DNA from: Fervidibacter sinensis
GTDB lineage: Bacteria; Armatimonadota; Fervidibacteria; Fervidibacterales; Fervidibacteraceae
Assembly: GCA_032161045.1 (NCBI GenBank)
Contig: JAVHTH010000003.1
Direction: 5' to 3' (one strand)
Length of the DNA: 64,000 nucleotides
The notes under the pieces were generated by a model. It did not search any database. It worked only from the letters and a program-made list of their open reading frames with translations, and was not told the origin of the DNA. The first letter of the stretch is position 1; every line of letters begins with the position of its first letter. Shown here piece by piece: positions 26,454 through 34,711 of the stretch. Made by a program: the position numbers and the translations under genes.

Positions 26454-26482
26454 ATGATAGCACAAAGTTTCAGAAAAATCAA
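26454..26482 (-). promoter_or_regulatory. Promoter of rpoZ-ppcA, overlapping the groEL terminator
   Basis: Minus strand: -35 TTGATT (26477-26482), 17-bp spacer, -10 TATCAT (26454-26459) preceded by TGC, an extended -10. The -35 box overlaps the foot and T-run of the groEL terminator hairpin, so termination and initiation share DNA. Confidence 0.65.
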
Positions 26483-26518
26483 GCGGTGTGGTAAGCAGTT
26501 TCGCCCACCACACCGCTT
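26481..26518 (-). terminator. Intrinsic terminator of groESL
   Basis: A perfect 12-bp stem (AAGCGGTGTGGT / ACCACACCGCTT) with a 14-nt loop, starting about 20 bp after the groEL stop; on the minus strand it is followed after two bases by TTTTT. Good rho-independent terminator. Confidence 0.8.
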
Positions 26519-26538
26519 TTCGGATGTCAAAGTTCAGG

Positions 26539-28146
26539 TTACTCCTTCTTCTCCTCCTCAGGTTTCTCCACGACCAATGCTTCAGTTGTCAGGAACAGCG
26601 TGGCTATGCTGACAGCGTTCTCCAAAGCAGTTCGGACAACTTTCAACGGGTCAACAATTCCCGCTTTGACCAGATCAACGATTTCGCCGGTCAAGGCATT
26701 GTAGCCGAAGCGTTCGTTTTCAGTCTCCTTTTGTTTCGCCCTCACTTGTTCCACAATGATAGAGCCGTCGGCACCAGCGTTCTCAGCAATTTGGCGCAAA
26801 GGCTCCTCCAAGGCTCGCTTGACAATTCTGAAGCCGATTCTCTCATCGCGGTGGCTATCCTCAGGTTCTTCAAGTTTGCTGGCGACATAAACGAGTGCAG
26901 CACCGCCACCCGGCAGGATTCCTTCTTCAACTGCAGCCTTTGTCGCGTTCAACGCGTCTTCAAAACGGTGCTTCCGCTCCTTCAACTCGGTTTCTGTCGG
27001 AGCACCAACTTTAATGACAGCAACGCCGCCAGCAAGTTTCGCCAATCGTTCCTCCAACTTCTCGCGGTCATAATCGCTCTCTGTCTCCTCAATTTGCTTT
27101 CGGATTTGTTGGATGCGAGCGGCAATTTCCTCCTTGCGTCCGCCACCTTCAACAATCGTCGTCTTCTCTTTCTCAACGATGACACGCCGTGCAGTGCCCA
27201 ACTCCTCCAGTTGGATGGTTTCAATCTTGACTCCCAAATCTTCGCTGAAGAACTTGCCTCCCGTCAGGATAGCGATGTCTTGCAGGATAGCCTTCCTTCG
27301 TTCTCCAAAGGCTGGTGCCTTCACCGCACAACATTGAAGGACGCCACGCAGTTTGTTGACGACCAAAGTTGCCAGCGCGTCGCCTTCAACATTCTCCGCA
27401 ATTATCAGCAATGGGCGACCAGCACGGGCTACCTTTTCCAGCAACGGGACAAGTTCAAGGGCTGAAGTCAATTTCTTCTCGTGGACGAAAATGAGTGGGT
27501 CCTCAAGCACGCACCTCATCGTCTCTGGGTCGGTGATGAAGTAGGGGGAGATGTAGCCCCTATCAAATTGCATGCCCTCAACAACTTCCACCGTTGTCTT
27601 CGTTCCTTTGCCTTCCTCAATTGTGATGACGCCATCTTTACCAACCTTATCCATTGCGTCAGCAATAATTTCACCAATTTCTGGGTCGTTACCGGCGATG
27701 GTGGCGACATGTTGGACTTCTTCCTTGCTTGTCACAGGTATGGCGAGTTTGCGCAATTGCTCCACCGCTTGCTTCAATGCCTTCTCCATGCCCCGCTTAA
27801 GGAAGACAGGGTTAACGCCAGCAGCGACGACTTTCAACCCTTCCCTCAACATCGCTGCTGCCAGAACGACTGCCGTGGTGGTGCCGTCGCCAGCGACATC
27901 GTTCGTCTTGCTGGCTGTTTCTCGCATCAAGCGAGCGCCTAAGTCCTCAAACTTATCGGTCAACTCAATTTCCTTTGCGACCGTCACTCCGTCTTTGGTG
28001 ATGAGGGGTGAACCCCACTTGCGGTCCAAGACTACCAATCGTCCCTTCGGTCCAAGAGTAGAAGCAACTGCTTGAGCGACCTTGAACGCTCCACGAGCCA
28101 TCGCTTGCCGAGCGTGTTCGCGGAACAACAATTGCTTTGCTGCCAT
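26539..28146 (-). CDS. groEL: Chaperonin GroEL (60 kDa)
   Basis: 535 residues, full family length. N-terminus MAAKQLLFREHARQAM, nucleotide-binding GDGTTTAVVLA, apical domain with FDRGYISPYFITD, and C-terminal GYNALTGEIVDLVKAGIVDPLKVV are all present. It folds proteins in an ATP-driven double ring with GroES. The C-terminal tail ends EKPEEEKKE: the Gly-Gly-Met repeats usual for the chamber floor are absent. Located 59 bp after groES with a GAGGTGA-type site; the intrinsic terminator follows. Confidence 0.98.
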   Translation of the reverse strand: MAAKQLLFREHARQAMARGAFKVAQAVASTLGPKGRLVVLDRKWGSPLITKDGVTVAKEIELTDKFEDLGARLMRETASKTNDVAGDGTTTAVVLAAAMLREGLKVVAAGVNPVFLKRGMEKALKQAVEQLRKLAIPVTSKEEVQHVATIAGNDPEIGEIIADAMDKVGKDGVITIEEGKGTKTTVEVVEGMQFDRGYISPYFITDPETMRCVLEDPLIFVHEKKLTSALELVPLLEKVARAGRPLLIIAENVEGDALATLVVNKLRGVLQCCAVKAPAFGERRKAILQDIAILTGGKFFSEDLGVKIETIQLEELGTARRVIVEKEKTTIVEGGGRKEEIAARIQQIRKQIEETESDYDREKLEERLAKLAGGVAVIKVGAPTETELKERKHRFEDALNATKAAVEEGILPGGGAALVYVASKLEEPEDSHRDERIGFRIVKRALEEPLRQIAENAGADGSIIVEQVRAKQKETENERFGYNALTGEIVDLVKAGIVDPLKVVRTALENAVSIATLFLTTEALVVEKPEEEKKE

Positions 28147-28205
28147 TCCGCTTCACCTCCTCAACTCAGCGGTTTCAGTTTCCGGGTGCAATGAGCCTTT
28201 CCAAA

Positions 28206-28511
28206 TCACTCCTCCACGACCGCATAGATGTCATCAACGCTAAGCAAGATGTGCTTTTCGCCGTTGAGTTTAATTTCCGTGCCAGCGTATTTGCTGAAAA
28301 TCACAGTATCGCCCGGCTTGACACCCAACTCTTCAAAAGGCACTACTCGCCCGTCCTTCAATTGCTTGCCGGAGCCGACAGCAACGACTTTGCCTTTGAA
28401 AGGTTTCTCCTTTGCTGTGTCAGGCAGGTAGATTCCTCCGGGTGTCTTCTCCTCTTCTTCCACGACCTTGACGAGCACCTTATCGGCGAGCGGCTTAACT
28501 ACCGTTGCCAT
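28206..28511 (-). CDS. groES: Co-chaperonin GroES
   Basis: 101 residues, normal length. PLADKVLVKVVEEEEKTPGG carries the mobile loop region (EEKTPGGIYLPD), and the GDTVIFSKYAGTEIKLNG block is the conserved beta-barrel core. ATG 28511 has AAGGAGGTGA 6 nt upstream. First gene of groES-groEL, expressed from the promoter at 28602-28630. No CIRCE operator (TTAGCACTC-N9-GAGTGCTAA) is visible between promoter and start, so HrcA control is not evident. Confidence 0.97.
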   Translation of the reverse strand: MATVVKPLADKVLVKVVEEEEKTPGGIYLPDTAKEKPFKGKVVAVGSGKQLKDGRVVPFEELGVKPGDTVIFSKYAGTEIKLNGEKHILLSVDDIYAVVEE

Positions 28512-28601
28512 TTTCGTTCACCTCCTTGCGAGTTCACTTGTGAGAGTTTCGCACTGGCAAGCCCAAAGGAGACATTGGAGGCAACTGAGAAGCCATAAAA
28601 A

Positions 28602-28630
28602 ATTTTAGGCATTGGTGCCGACTTTGTAAA
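28602..28630 (-). promoter_or_regulatory. Sigma-70-type promoter of groES-groEL
   Basis: Minus strand: TTTACA (28625-28630), 17-bp spacer, TAAAAT (28602-28607). The spacer contains GGCA-CCAA-TGCC, a small inverted repeat that might be an operator. Predicted 5' leader is about 85 nt. Confidence 0.7.
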
Positions 28631-28660
28631 GCCTTTGAGAACTGTTGACAAAGGTTGAAA

Positions 28661-30085
28661 CTACTCTGAAGGTTGAAGTGCTTCCGCCTTCTTACCCCAC
28701 AATGCTACCCCTTTCTTGCTGATTCCAGTGAAAACCAGAGTAGGACGCCAACGCTCCCAATCCCAAGCGGGCAGCACTTTGCCTTCGTATTCTTCTCTGT
28801 CGTGAACAAACACGAAATCGTTTTTGCCAACTTTCCGAATTTTCTGAGAACTGACCCGAACCGTCTGGGAAGGGATGGGGAGGTTATCTGCTGGGTCAAG
28901 GACAACGATTTCCCACTCCCCATCCAAAAGTTGCTCAGGAATTTCTTGCTCGGCTTCACCGGCATATCGCTGCGGAGAGACTACTGGCCATCCATCCCTC
29001 GTCCAAACCATCTTTCGGACATGAAGATACATCCACGAAGGGTTACGCCACTCGCGGACATGGTGAACCATAAACCAACCCTTTTCTTCGTCCCTCAACA
29101 CCGAGCAATGACCGGGTGCCAGCCAAGTTTCGCCGGCTTTAAAACTGTAACCGCCAAGTATTTTCGTCCCAACTGCCCAAGGGTCGGTTGATGTTTCCGT
29201 CATCGGACGACCATTGTAGTCAAGGTATGGTCCGGTTACCTCCTTTGAACGGGCGACTCGGACATTATAGTCACGGAAAAGCGAGTCGTAGGAGACGAAG
29301 AGGTAGAACATGTCAAAATCGGGGTTGTAAATTACGAACGCCCCCTCAACCGCACCATGGACTGACGCTGGTCGTCGCGCTAACAAAATCTTTTTGTTGG
29401 GGTCAATTGCCTTTCCTGTTGTGGGGTCAAGAGGAGTTATGTAAATGCCGCCGAAATGTGAACCATAGACAAGCCAAGGCTGACCATCCCTGTCAAGGAC
29501 AACATTTGGATCAATCGCGTTCGCTTCATCTCCCCAAGTCGTCTTAATGACCTCGCCCAAATCTTCCCAAGGTCCTGCCAAAGATTTACTTCTCGCAACA
29601 CCGATGTAAGAGCGATTGGTGCCAAAGATGGAGACGCAGTAGTAGAGGAAAAAGTATTCGCCGATCTTGACGACATCTGGAGCCCAAATGCCTCGTGCCC
29701 TTGGAATCCAATTAAGCGCAGGTTGAGGAATGCCTTCAAATGCGTAGCCAAACCACTCCCAACGAATTAAATCCCGAGACCGGCGAACCTGTATCCCGGG
29801 TCTCGCCGGCCCGCCAACGCGGACATCCGTTGAAAAAAGGTAATAAAACTCCCCGTCCTTCCCAATCGCTGGGTCGTGGACATTATAAACGGTCCATCTT
29901 CTCTCATCGTCAAGACCGACTTCGTCATACATCGGATACTTCGGTGGTTCATCAGGGAACTTGACAGTTTTTGACGAATTGGGTGAAAGGGAACAATTGA
30001 GACACGCAAGTGCAAAACCAACGACGATTCCGAACAAGGAAGCCCATTTCGTAATTTCAGCCATAGCGCACATGAATTTGGACAT
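28661..30085 (-). CDS. GH43-like arabinanase/arabinosidase (exported)
   Basis: 474 residues from ATG 30085 (AAGGTGA 8 nt upstream); the frame extends further but without a site. A hydrophobic leader with cysteines at about 28 and 31 suggests a lipoprotein or Sec signal. The five-bladed propeller motifs of GH43 are in order: VHDPAIGKDGEFYYLFST (base Asp), GIWAPDVVK, NAIDPNVVLD (pKa-tuning Asp) and GAVEGAFVIY (acid Glu). This arrangement is closest to endo-1,5-alpha-L-arabinanases and related arabinosidases. It is 184 bp downstream of the GH51 gene on the same strand, together making an arabinan-degrading pair. Confidence 0.88.
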   Translation of the reverse strand: MSKFMCAMAEITKWASLFGIVVGFALACLNCSLSPNSSKTVKFPDEPPKYPMYDEVGLDDERRWTVYNVHDPAIGKDGEFYYLFSTDVRVGGPARPGIQVRRSRDLIRWEWFGYAFEGIPQPALNWIPRARGIWAPDVVKIGEYFFLYYCVSIFGTNRSYIGVARSKSLAGPWEDLGEVIKTTWGDEANAIDPNVVLDRDGQPWLVYGSHFGGIYITPLDPTTGKAIDPNKKILLARRPASVHGAVEGAFVIYNPDFDMFYLFVSYDSLFRDYNVRVARSKEVTGPYLDYNGRPMTETSTDPWAVGTKILGGYSFKAGETWLAPGHCSVLRDEEKGWFMVHHVREWRNPSWMYLHVRKMVWTRDGWPVVSPQRYAGEAEQEIPEQLLDGEWEIVVLDPADNLPIPSQTVRVSSQKIRKVGKNDFVFVHDREEYEGKVLPAWDWERWRPTLVFTGISKKGVALWGKKAEALQPSE

Positions 30086-30130
30086 AACGCCATCACCTTG
30101 TCGTGCCTTTTGTAGGCGCTGTTTTAGAAT

Positions 30131-30147
30131 GGGAGGGCGAACCTCCC
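30131..30147. repeat. Small hairpin between GH51 and GH43 genes
   Basis: GGGAGG-GCGAA-CCTCCC, 6-bp stem, in the 184-bp gap. The surrounding words (GGGAGGGCGAACCTCCCGG) look like another extragenic palindrome family distinct from the TGTAGGG type. No T-run. Nothing else is recognisable in this gap. Confidence 0.45.
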
Positions 30148-30269
30148 GGTGAGCCAAAACTTTCTGCTGATTTGCCGAAATGCCGAAAAATTCAGCGCAC
30201 CACACATCGGACTACGCACTCGTTTCGGCAGAAGTCTCAACCTCCCACGAAAGATCGTTTCGTTCGCTT

Positions 30270-32396
30270 TCAGCGCAACCTCAACTTGGTCAAGGAGAAA
30301 GGTTGCAAGGTGAGATGGACGGTGTTGCTGTCCTTAAGGGATGCGGACGATTTTTGAGGGATAACCTTAGTTGGGTTATCCCGAGTGTTTCGGTCATACC
30401 ATGTCTCTCCAGCAAGGGTTGTAACTTCAACTTCGTTCGCCTCAAAGCCTTTCAGTTGAACGGTTAGGTCAACAGGACCGCTTGTCGCACAGCGATGGAT
30501 GATAGTCAATATCAGTTCCCCGTCGGGACTTAAAACCGCCATTGGGTCAAGGATCGGAACCTTTTGCAAAGGCGGGATGTGACCAAATCCCCGAGCAGTG
30601 CTGTAAGTGGCACAGGCAAGTTGTATTCCTACAGGCACGCATCCTGCAAGGTCTCTCAAAAGCACATGAGCGTAATGAACTGGGTTGGCGTAAACTCGTT
30701 CCCGTTCCTTTCTCAAACCGCCACCGTGGTTGACAGTTGCTGAGTGAGTGATCAGTTCAACGAAATCGCCTAACCGAATGCTCATGTTGACGATCGTTGC
30801 GAAATACAGAGCCTCCGAAATCGTATCTTGTGAGGGCATGGTCCAAGGCGTCAACTTACCGTCTTGGCGGACTTCGCCAGTAAAGCGAGCGAAAAATTGC
30901 AACTCAGTGATAGCCAACCTCGGTTCTCTTATTCCTGCAGTGAGCATCCTTTCCCGCAGTTGTGAATACCGTTCTTCAAGCACGGTTGCATAGCCCATGA
31001 ATGCGTGGAAGAGTTCAATTGGGTCGGTGTTTGCGTCAACAGCACCGCCTGTCAAGATGTGGTCAGTGATGCATTGAAGTTTCTCCCTCGCACCTTCAAT
31101 GAGCCTTATGTTCCATCCCGATAGGGGCTCGTTACCGTAACCACAAGCGAGCACATAGATGTTGGGGTCAACTTTCAACATCGCTTCACGGAATCGCAAA
31201 TATCTGTCAAGGTATCCGTCAGGCGTCGTCCAAAAGACTTGCCAGCGACCGTAAAGTTCATTGCCTATTTCCCAAAAGCGGACATTGTATGGTTCCGGGT
31301 GACCGTTTTGTGCCCTCAGTTTCCCCATAGGGGTGTCAGGCGAACCGTTGCAGTATTCAACCCAAGCGGCTGCCTCTTCTGGAGTTCCGTCGCCCGCATT
31401 AATGCAAATCAGAGGCTCACACCCAACAGCACGACAAAAAGCGATAAATTCATCCGTCCCGAACAAATTGAACTCCAAACCTTCCCATGCTGGGTTCGGA
31501 ACAGTTGGACGCTTATCAACGGGACCAATTCCCCACTGCCAATGGTATCCTGAAGCGAAATTGCCGCCCGGCCAACGCAAAATTGGTAACCTCGCTTCTT
31601 TGAGAAAACGAATGACATCAGGGTCAGCGCCGTTAACATGGTCATCAGGGTAAAGCAAAGCCCTGCTGACTACAAAGTGGGCTGGCGGTTCCGCTACGAT
31701 GGCGAATTGGTAAAGGGCGGAAGCAGGTGAATTTTCGGGCAATCTTAGCCGCCCGGAAAATGTTTCCCACTCAGTTTTAAGCGGAACCTTTTCCTGAGCC
31801 ACAATCTCGCCGGTTTCAACTAAAGTAATCGTCAAGGTCACTGCTTTAGGCTCAAAAACTGACCTTGCGACGATTCGGAACTCGTAACCTTTTGTCCGGT
31901 GCAACGGCAGGTAAATCCACTGGGCGATCCCTTGAGCGGCGCCTGAGTGAGAACGAATGACCTCAACCCTTTGTGCCCGACCACCGTTTGGACCGACATC
32001 AGGGCTGCACCGAACTTCTTCCTTGCTGCCCGTTGGAAACCAAGGGTAGGCGCATCCGTTAAAATAGGCATCAATGACCCGTTCCGGGTCTGGCCATCCC
32101 ATCCATCTGCCATGACCGCGAATTCTGTTTGCAATTTGACCTCGGTCGGTCATCGGTCTCGTGCCACCGTCGGGGTGATCGTCGCCAGCCCAAAATTGCC
32201 ACTTGCCAAAAGTTGGGTTGTCAAGGATTTGAGCGTCCATGCCGTGATAAATGTTCGCGCCGAGGTGTTCGCAAAACTTTCCGAACAAAAAAGGCTTGAC
32301 GGGGAAAGGTGATTTGATGTTTGTGTCAACAACCAAATGAGCCTTGCCTACCTCTCCGTTCGGTTCAACATGCAACAACGACACAATCCTCGCCAT
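30270..32396 (-). CDS. GH51 alpha-L-arabinofuranosidase
   Basis: 708 residues from ATG 32396 (GAGGTGG 7-8 nt upstream). N-terminal segment FLFGKFCEHLGANIYHGM is the family start. The (beta/alpha)8 barrel carries LRWPGGNFASGYHW, the acid/base glutamate Glu380 in WEIGNELYG and the nucleophile Glu498 in ITELQFF, with the usual beta-sandwich C-terminal domain. A region between about 120 and 250 looks like an inserted carbohydrate-binding beta-sandwich (YEFRIVARSV, EWETFSGRL). No signal peptide. It releases L-arabinose from arabinan/arabinoxylan oligosaccharides, complementing the GH43 and GH127 genes. Confidence 0.93.
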   Translation of the reverse strand: MARIVSLLHVEPNGEVGKAHLVVDTNIKSPFPVKPFLFGKFCEHLGANIYHGMDAQILDNPTFGKWQFWAGDDHPDGGTRPMTDRGQIANRIRGHGRWMGWPDPERVIDAYFNGCAYPWFPTGSKEEVRCSPDVGPNGGRAQRVEVIRSHSGAAQGIAQWIYLPLHRTKGYEFRIVARSVFEPKAVTLTITLVETGEIVAQEKVPLKTEWETFSGRLRLPENSPASALYQFAIVAEPPAHFVVSRALLYPDDHVNGADPDVIRFLKEARLPILRWPGGNFASGYHWQWGIGPVDKRPTVPNPAWEGLEFNLFGTDEFIAFCRAVGCEPLICINAGDGTPEEAAAWVEYCNGSPDTPMGKLRAQNGHPEPYNVRFWEIGNELYGRWQVFWTTPDGYLDRYLRFREAMLKVDPNIYVLACGYGNEPLSGWNIRLIEGAREKLQCITDHILTGGAVDANTDPIELFHAFMGYATVLEERYSQLRERMLTAGIREPRLAITELQFFARFTGEVRQDGKLTPWTMPSQDTISEALYFATIVNMSIRLGDFVELITHSATVNHGGGLRKERERVYANPVHYAHVLLRDLAGCVPVGIQLACATYSTARGFGHIPPLQKVPILDPMAVLSPDGELILTIIHRCATSGPVDLTVQLKGFEANEVEVTTLAGETWYDRNTRDNPTKVIPQKSSASLKDSNTVHLTLQPFSLTKLRLR

Positions 32397-32535
32397 TTCC
32401 GTTTCCACCTCACTTTTCGCAACTTCAAAAACTTCGCTGCCGAAATTTTGACACAACCCAAACGACCTATCCTCCGCCCCTTTTCAGTGCTCTATTCTTT
32501 GGCGGCAGGAAATTCAGAACCTGAGGTGAAACAAG

Positions 32536-32904
32536 ATGGCAGAGACGGAACGCGAAGAAGTTCAAACTTTGCGTGAAGTGATGACTGCACTTAGGGAGAC
32601 CGCTATCCCCATGCTTCGCGAGATAGTTTCGCTTCTCCCTAACTTGCTGCAGCAAGTTCATGCTGTCTTTTACGACGAGGAGAACGCGAGGCGGTTGGGG
32701 CAAAGCATCGGCGCTTATTACCGTTCCCTGAAGGAGGCTGGTCTGCCCGAAGAAATGTGTCAAGAGTTGACGCTGAAGTATGCCGAAGGAACTAACTTGG
32801 ACTGGCTAACGAGTTTAATGAGGTCAGCAATGAGCGGGCAGTTGACAGCCTTTCAGCCCAAAGAGATAACTGCCCAAGTGAGGAAAGCACTGCCGGAGAG
32901 ATGA
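32536..32904 (+). CDS. Small helical protein of unknown function (gene 1 of ECF cluster)
   Basis: 122 residues, ATG 32536 with GAGGTGA 8 nt upstream. Mostly alpha-helical, acidic N-terminus, no signal or membrane helix. Residues about 68-95 (YRSLKEAGLPEEMCQELTLK, then YAEGTNLDWL) share the pattern L-K-x-x-G-[LV]-P-x-E-[LM]-x8-Y-x-x-T with the next protein. Divergent from the GH51 gene; head of a four-gene plus-strand cluster with an ECF sigma factor. No named family recognised. Confidence 0.75.
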   Translation: MAETEREEVQTLREVMTALRETAIPMLREIVSLLPNLLQQVHAVFYDEENARRLGQSIGAYYRSLKEAGLPEEMCQELTLKYAEGTNLDWLTSLMRSAMSGQLTAFQPKEITAQVRKALPER

Positions 32905-32910
32905 AAAGCA

Positions 32911-33177
32911 ATGAAGCGTTGGGTTTCAGGATTAGGATGCATCGTGGGTGGGACGATTTTGTTGAGCCAACTTTGCATCTTTCTCTGCATCTCGTTGGTA
33001 ACGCTCGCATGGGTGGCGCTTAAAAGCACGCGGCAAAAGCGAGCCAGCATCCATCGTTTCCGAAAGGAACTGAAACGGCAAGGCGTTCCAAAGGAGTTAG
33101 TTAAGCGAATGGCAAAGCGATATGGAAAGACAGTAAACTGGTTTGAGTTGCTCAAATCTCGTGGGAAGCGCTTGTAA
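32911..33177 (+). CDS. Small single-pass membrane protein (gene 2 of ECF cluster)
   Basis: 88 residues, ATG 32911, 6 bp after the previous stop. One strongly hydrophobic helix at residues about 8-38, then a basic cytoplasmic-type tail, RKELKRQGVPKELVKRMAK, followed by YGKTVNWFELLK. The tail repeats the LKxxGhPxE motif of the upstream protein, so the two probably derive from one domain, once soluble and once membrane-bound. A membrane partner or regulator of the adjacent sigma factor is a reasonable guess; there is no zinc-finger anti-sigma motif. Confidence 0.72.
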   Translation: MKRWVSGLGCIVGGTILLSQLCIFLCISLVTLAWVALKSTRQKRASIHRFRKELKRQGVPKELVKRMAKRYGKTVNWFELLKSRGKRL

Positions 33178-33240
33178 AGCAGTGCCAATCAAGTCTTTGC
33201 AAATTTGCGCTTCGCACCTTAAAAGCGAGGCGGCGATGCA

Positions 33241-33798
33241 ATGGCATCGGAATGGCGAAAAGTCAAGGAGGACACTTTGGTGGTTCTGGCTGCGATGGCG
33301 GGCGACTTGGAAGCCTTTGATGAACTCGTCCGAAGGTATCGTCCCGCCGTGCTCGCTGTCGCCTATCAGGTTTCGGGTTCGTGGGATGACGCAGAGGATG
33401 CAACTCAAGAGACCTTTCTGATCGCTTTGAAATCGCTGCCTACTTTGCGCGACCCGCAAAAGTTCGGCGCTTGGCTGCACGCAATTGCCCGCCATCAAGC
33501 AATGCGCCATTTGAACCATCGCCAACGCTGGGAACTTGACGAATTGCTACTTGAGCGATGGGAATCTCAAGTTGAGGAAGACGCTTTTGAGCGAATGGAG
33601 AGAAGAGAGCGTTACGAGCAATTGCACCACGCGCTTCAAGATTTGCCCGAAATGTATAGGTTGGTCGTTTGGCTGCACTACTTTGAGGACATGCCCTTGA
33701 AACGCATCGCTGCCTTCCTCGGGATTCCGCTAACAACTGTCAAGTGGAGAATGCACGAGGCAAAGCGGTTGCTCAGGGAGCGAATGAGTAAAGCGTAA
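33241..33798 (+). CDS. ECF-type RNA polymerase sigma factor
   Basis: 185 residues. Region 2 (AFDELVRRYRPAVLAVAY, then DAEDATQETFLIAL) and region 4 (LPEMYRLVVWLHYFEDMPL, then IAAFLGIPLTTVKWRMHEA) are complete. It resembles sigma-70 family group 4 factors that report envelope or external stress. Start ATG 33241 behind AGGCGGCGA. No zf-HC2 anti-sigma gene is adjacent; the flanking membrane protein and the acidic coiled-coil protein are the candidate regulators or targets. Confidence 0.92.
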   Translation: MASEWRKVKEDTLVVLAAMAGDLEAFDELVRRYRPAVLAVAYQVSGSWDDAEDATQETFLIALKSLPTLRDPQKFGAWLHAIARHQAMRHLNHRQRWELDELLLERWESQVEEDAFERMERRERYEQLHHALQDLPEMYRLVVWLHYFEDMPLKRIAAFLGIPLTTVKWRMHEAKRLLRERMSKA

Positions 33799-33821
33799 AA
33801 GCGATGAAGGAGGGATAAACG

Positions 33822-34589
33822 ATGGAGCAACAAGAGCAAAGGAAGAAAAGGCTTCGCGCAGCGCTGCAAATGGCGGAAGCGCTGCGACGAGAGGCGAGAC
33901 ATTTCGCCGATTTGCCTCCCGGAATGAGACCCGACAAAATGGTTGGTGCCGGAAAGCAGTTCAACGAACTTGTCAATTGGCTTCAACAGGAACTTGACAT
34001 TCGTTTGCCCATCGTGTCGTTGCCCGACGACCCCGACCCGTCAACTCTTTCATTGGCAGCAACGCAGTTGGTGGGGGCGTTGCAGGTGCTCATCGGCGAG
34101 GAAATTCTTGAAGAGCCAAAAGAGCGAAAGCGCGAACCAGTGTTGAGAATCCGAGAGCAAAAATCGCCTGTTGAATTCTCCGAACTGGTCATAACATCCG
34201 CCGAGGAATTGGCTGAACTGATGCGAACGGGGTTGCCAGAATGGATCAAATCCGTCGTAGCGAAAGCAACAAGCGTTGCCGAAAAGGCAATGTCCAAAGC
34301 AACAGAAGAAATCTGCAAACCGGTAGAGACCGCTGTAATTGAACGAGAGGAACGAAAAGAAACTCAAGAACAAGCAGGGCGAATAGACGCGGAACGGTTG
34401 GAAGAACTCGGCGAACTCATTGAGGACATCACCGAGGAGTTAGCGGAAGTTGAAGAGGAACTTGCTGAAGCGGTTGAGGAAGGCTACTTGACAGAAGAGT
34501 TAAAGGCTCAACTTGAGTCAAAGCGCGCCCGGCTGCGCCAAAAGTTGAAAGAGACATTGCAGGCGATGCAAAGCGCCTTAGGGAAATGA
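33822..34589 (+). CDS. Acidic coiled-coil protein of unknown function (gene 4 of ECF cluster)
   Basis: 255 residues with AAGGAGGG 7 nt before ATG 33822, 23 bp after the sigma gene. Residues 1-35 and about 170-250 are long charged helices (LEELGELIEDITEELAEVEE) typical of coiled coils; residues 40-90 form a small domain with PIVSLPDDPDPS. Strongly acidic overall, no signal or membrane segment. A role as sigma-interacting or scaffold protein is conceivable from position only. A perfect hairpin ends the cluster. Confidence 0.75.
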   Translation: MEQQEQRKKRLRAALQMAEALRREARHFADLPPGMRPDKMVGAGKQFNELVNWLQQELDIRLPIVSLPDDPDPSTLSLAATQLVGALQVLIGEEILEEPKERKREPVLRIREQKSPVEFSELVITSAEELAELMRTGLPEWIKSVVAKATSVAEKAMSKATEEICKPVETAVIEREERKETQEQAGRIDAERLEELGELIEDITEELAEVEEELAEAVEEGYLTEELKAQLESKRARLRQKLKETLQAMQSALGK

Positions 34590-34593
34590 AGCG

Positions 34594-34622
34594 AAGTGGC
34601 AGGGGTGATACCCCTGCCACTT
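34594..34622. terminator. Bidirectional hairpin between ECF cluster and purA
   Basis: A perfect 12-bp stem (AAGTGGCAGGGG / CCCCTGCCACTT) with 5-nt loop TGATA, starting 4 bp after the stop of the acidic coiled-coil gene and lying between two convergent genes. No U-run, but stem strength and position suggest termination or 3'-end stabilisation. Confidence 0.65.
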
Positions 34623-34711
34623 GAACCATGAATTCATACTCCGGGTTTCAGCCGTAGTTGTTGACGCTTTTTCCAAGCACCGATTTCAGTTGGCGAAATT
34701 TGTCTTCTCTG

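Noticed and set aside
28512..28601. CIRCE operator upstream of groES
   Set aside because: No TTAGCACTC/GAGTGCTAA pair with a 9-bp spacer; the nearest similar words do not pair.
32440..32480. TTGACA before the ECF cluster
   Set aside because: No acceptable -10 hexamer at 16-18 bp; the nearest TATCCT is only 14 bp away.
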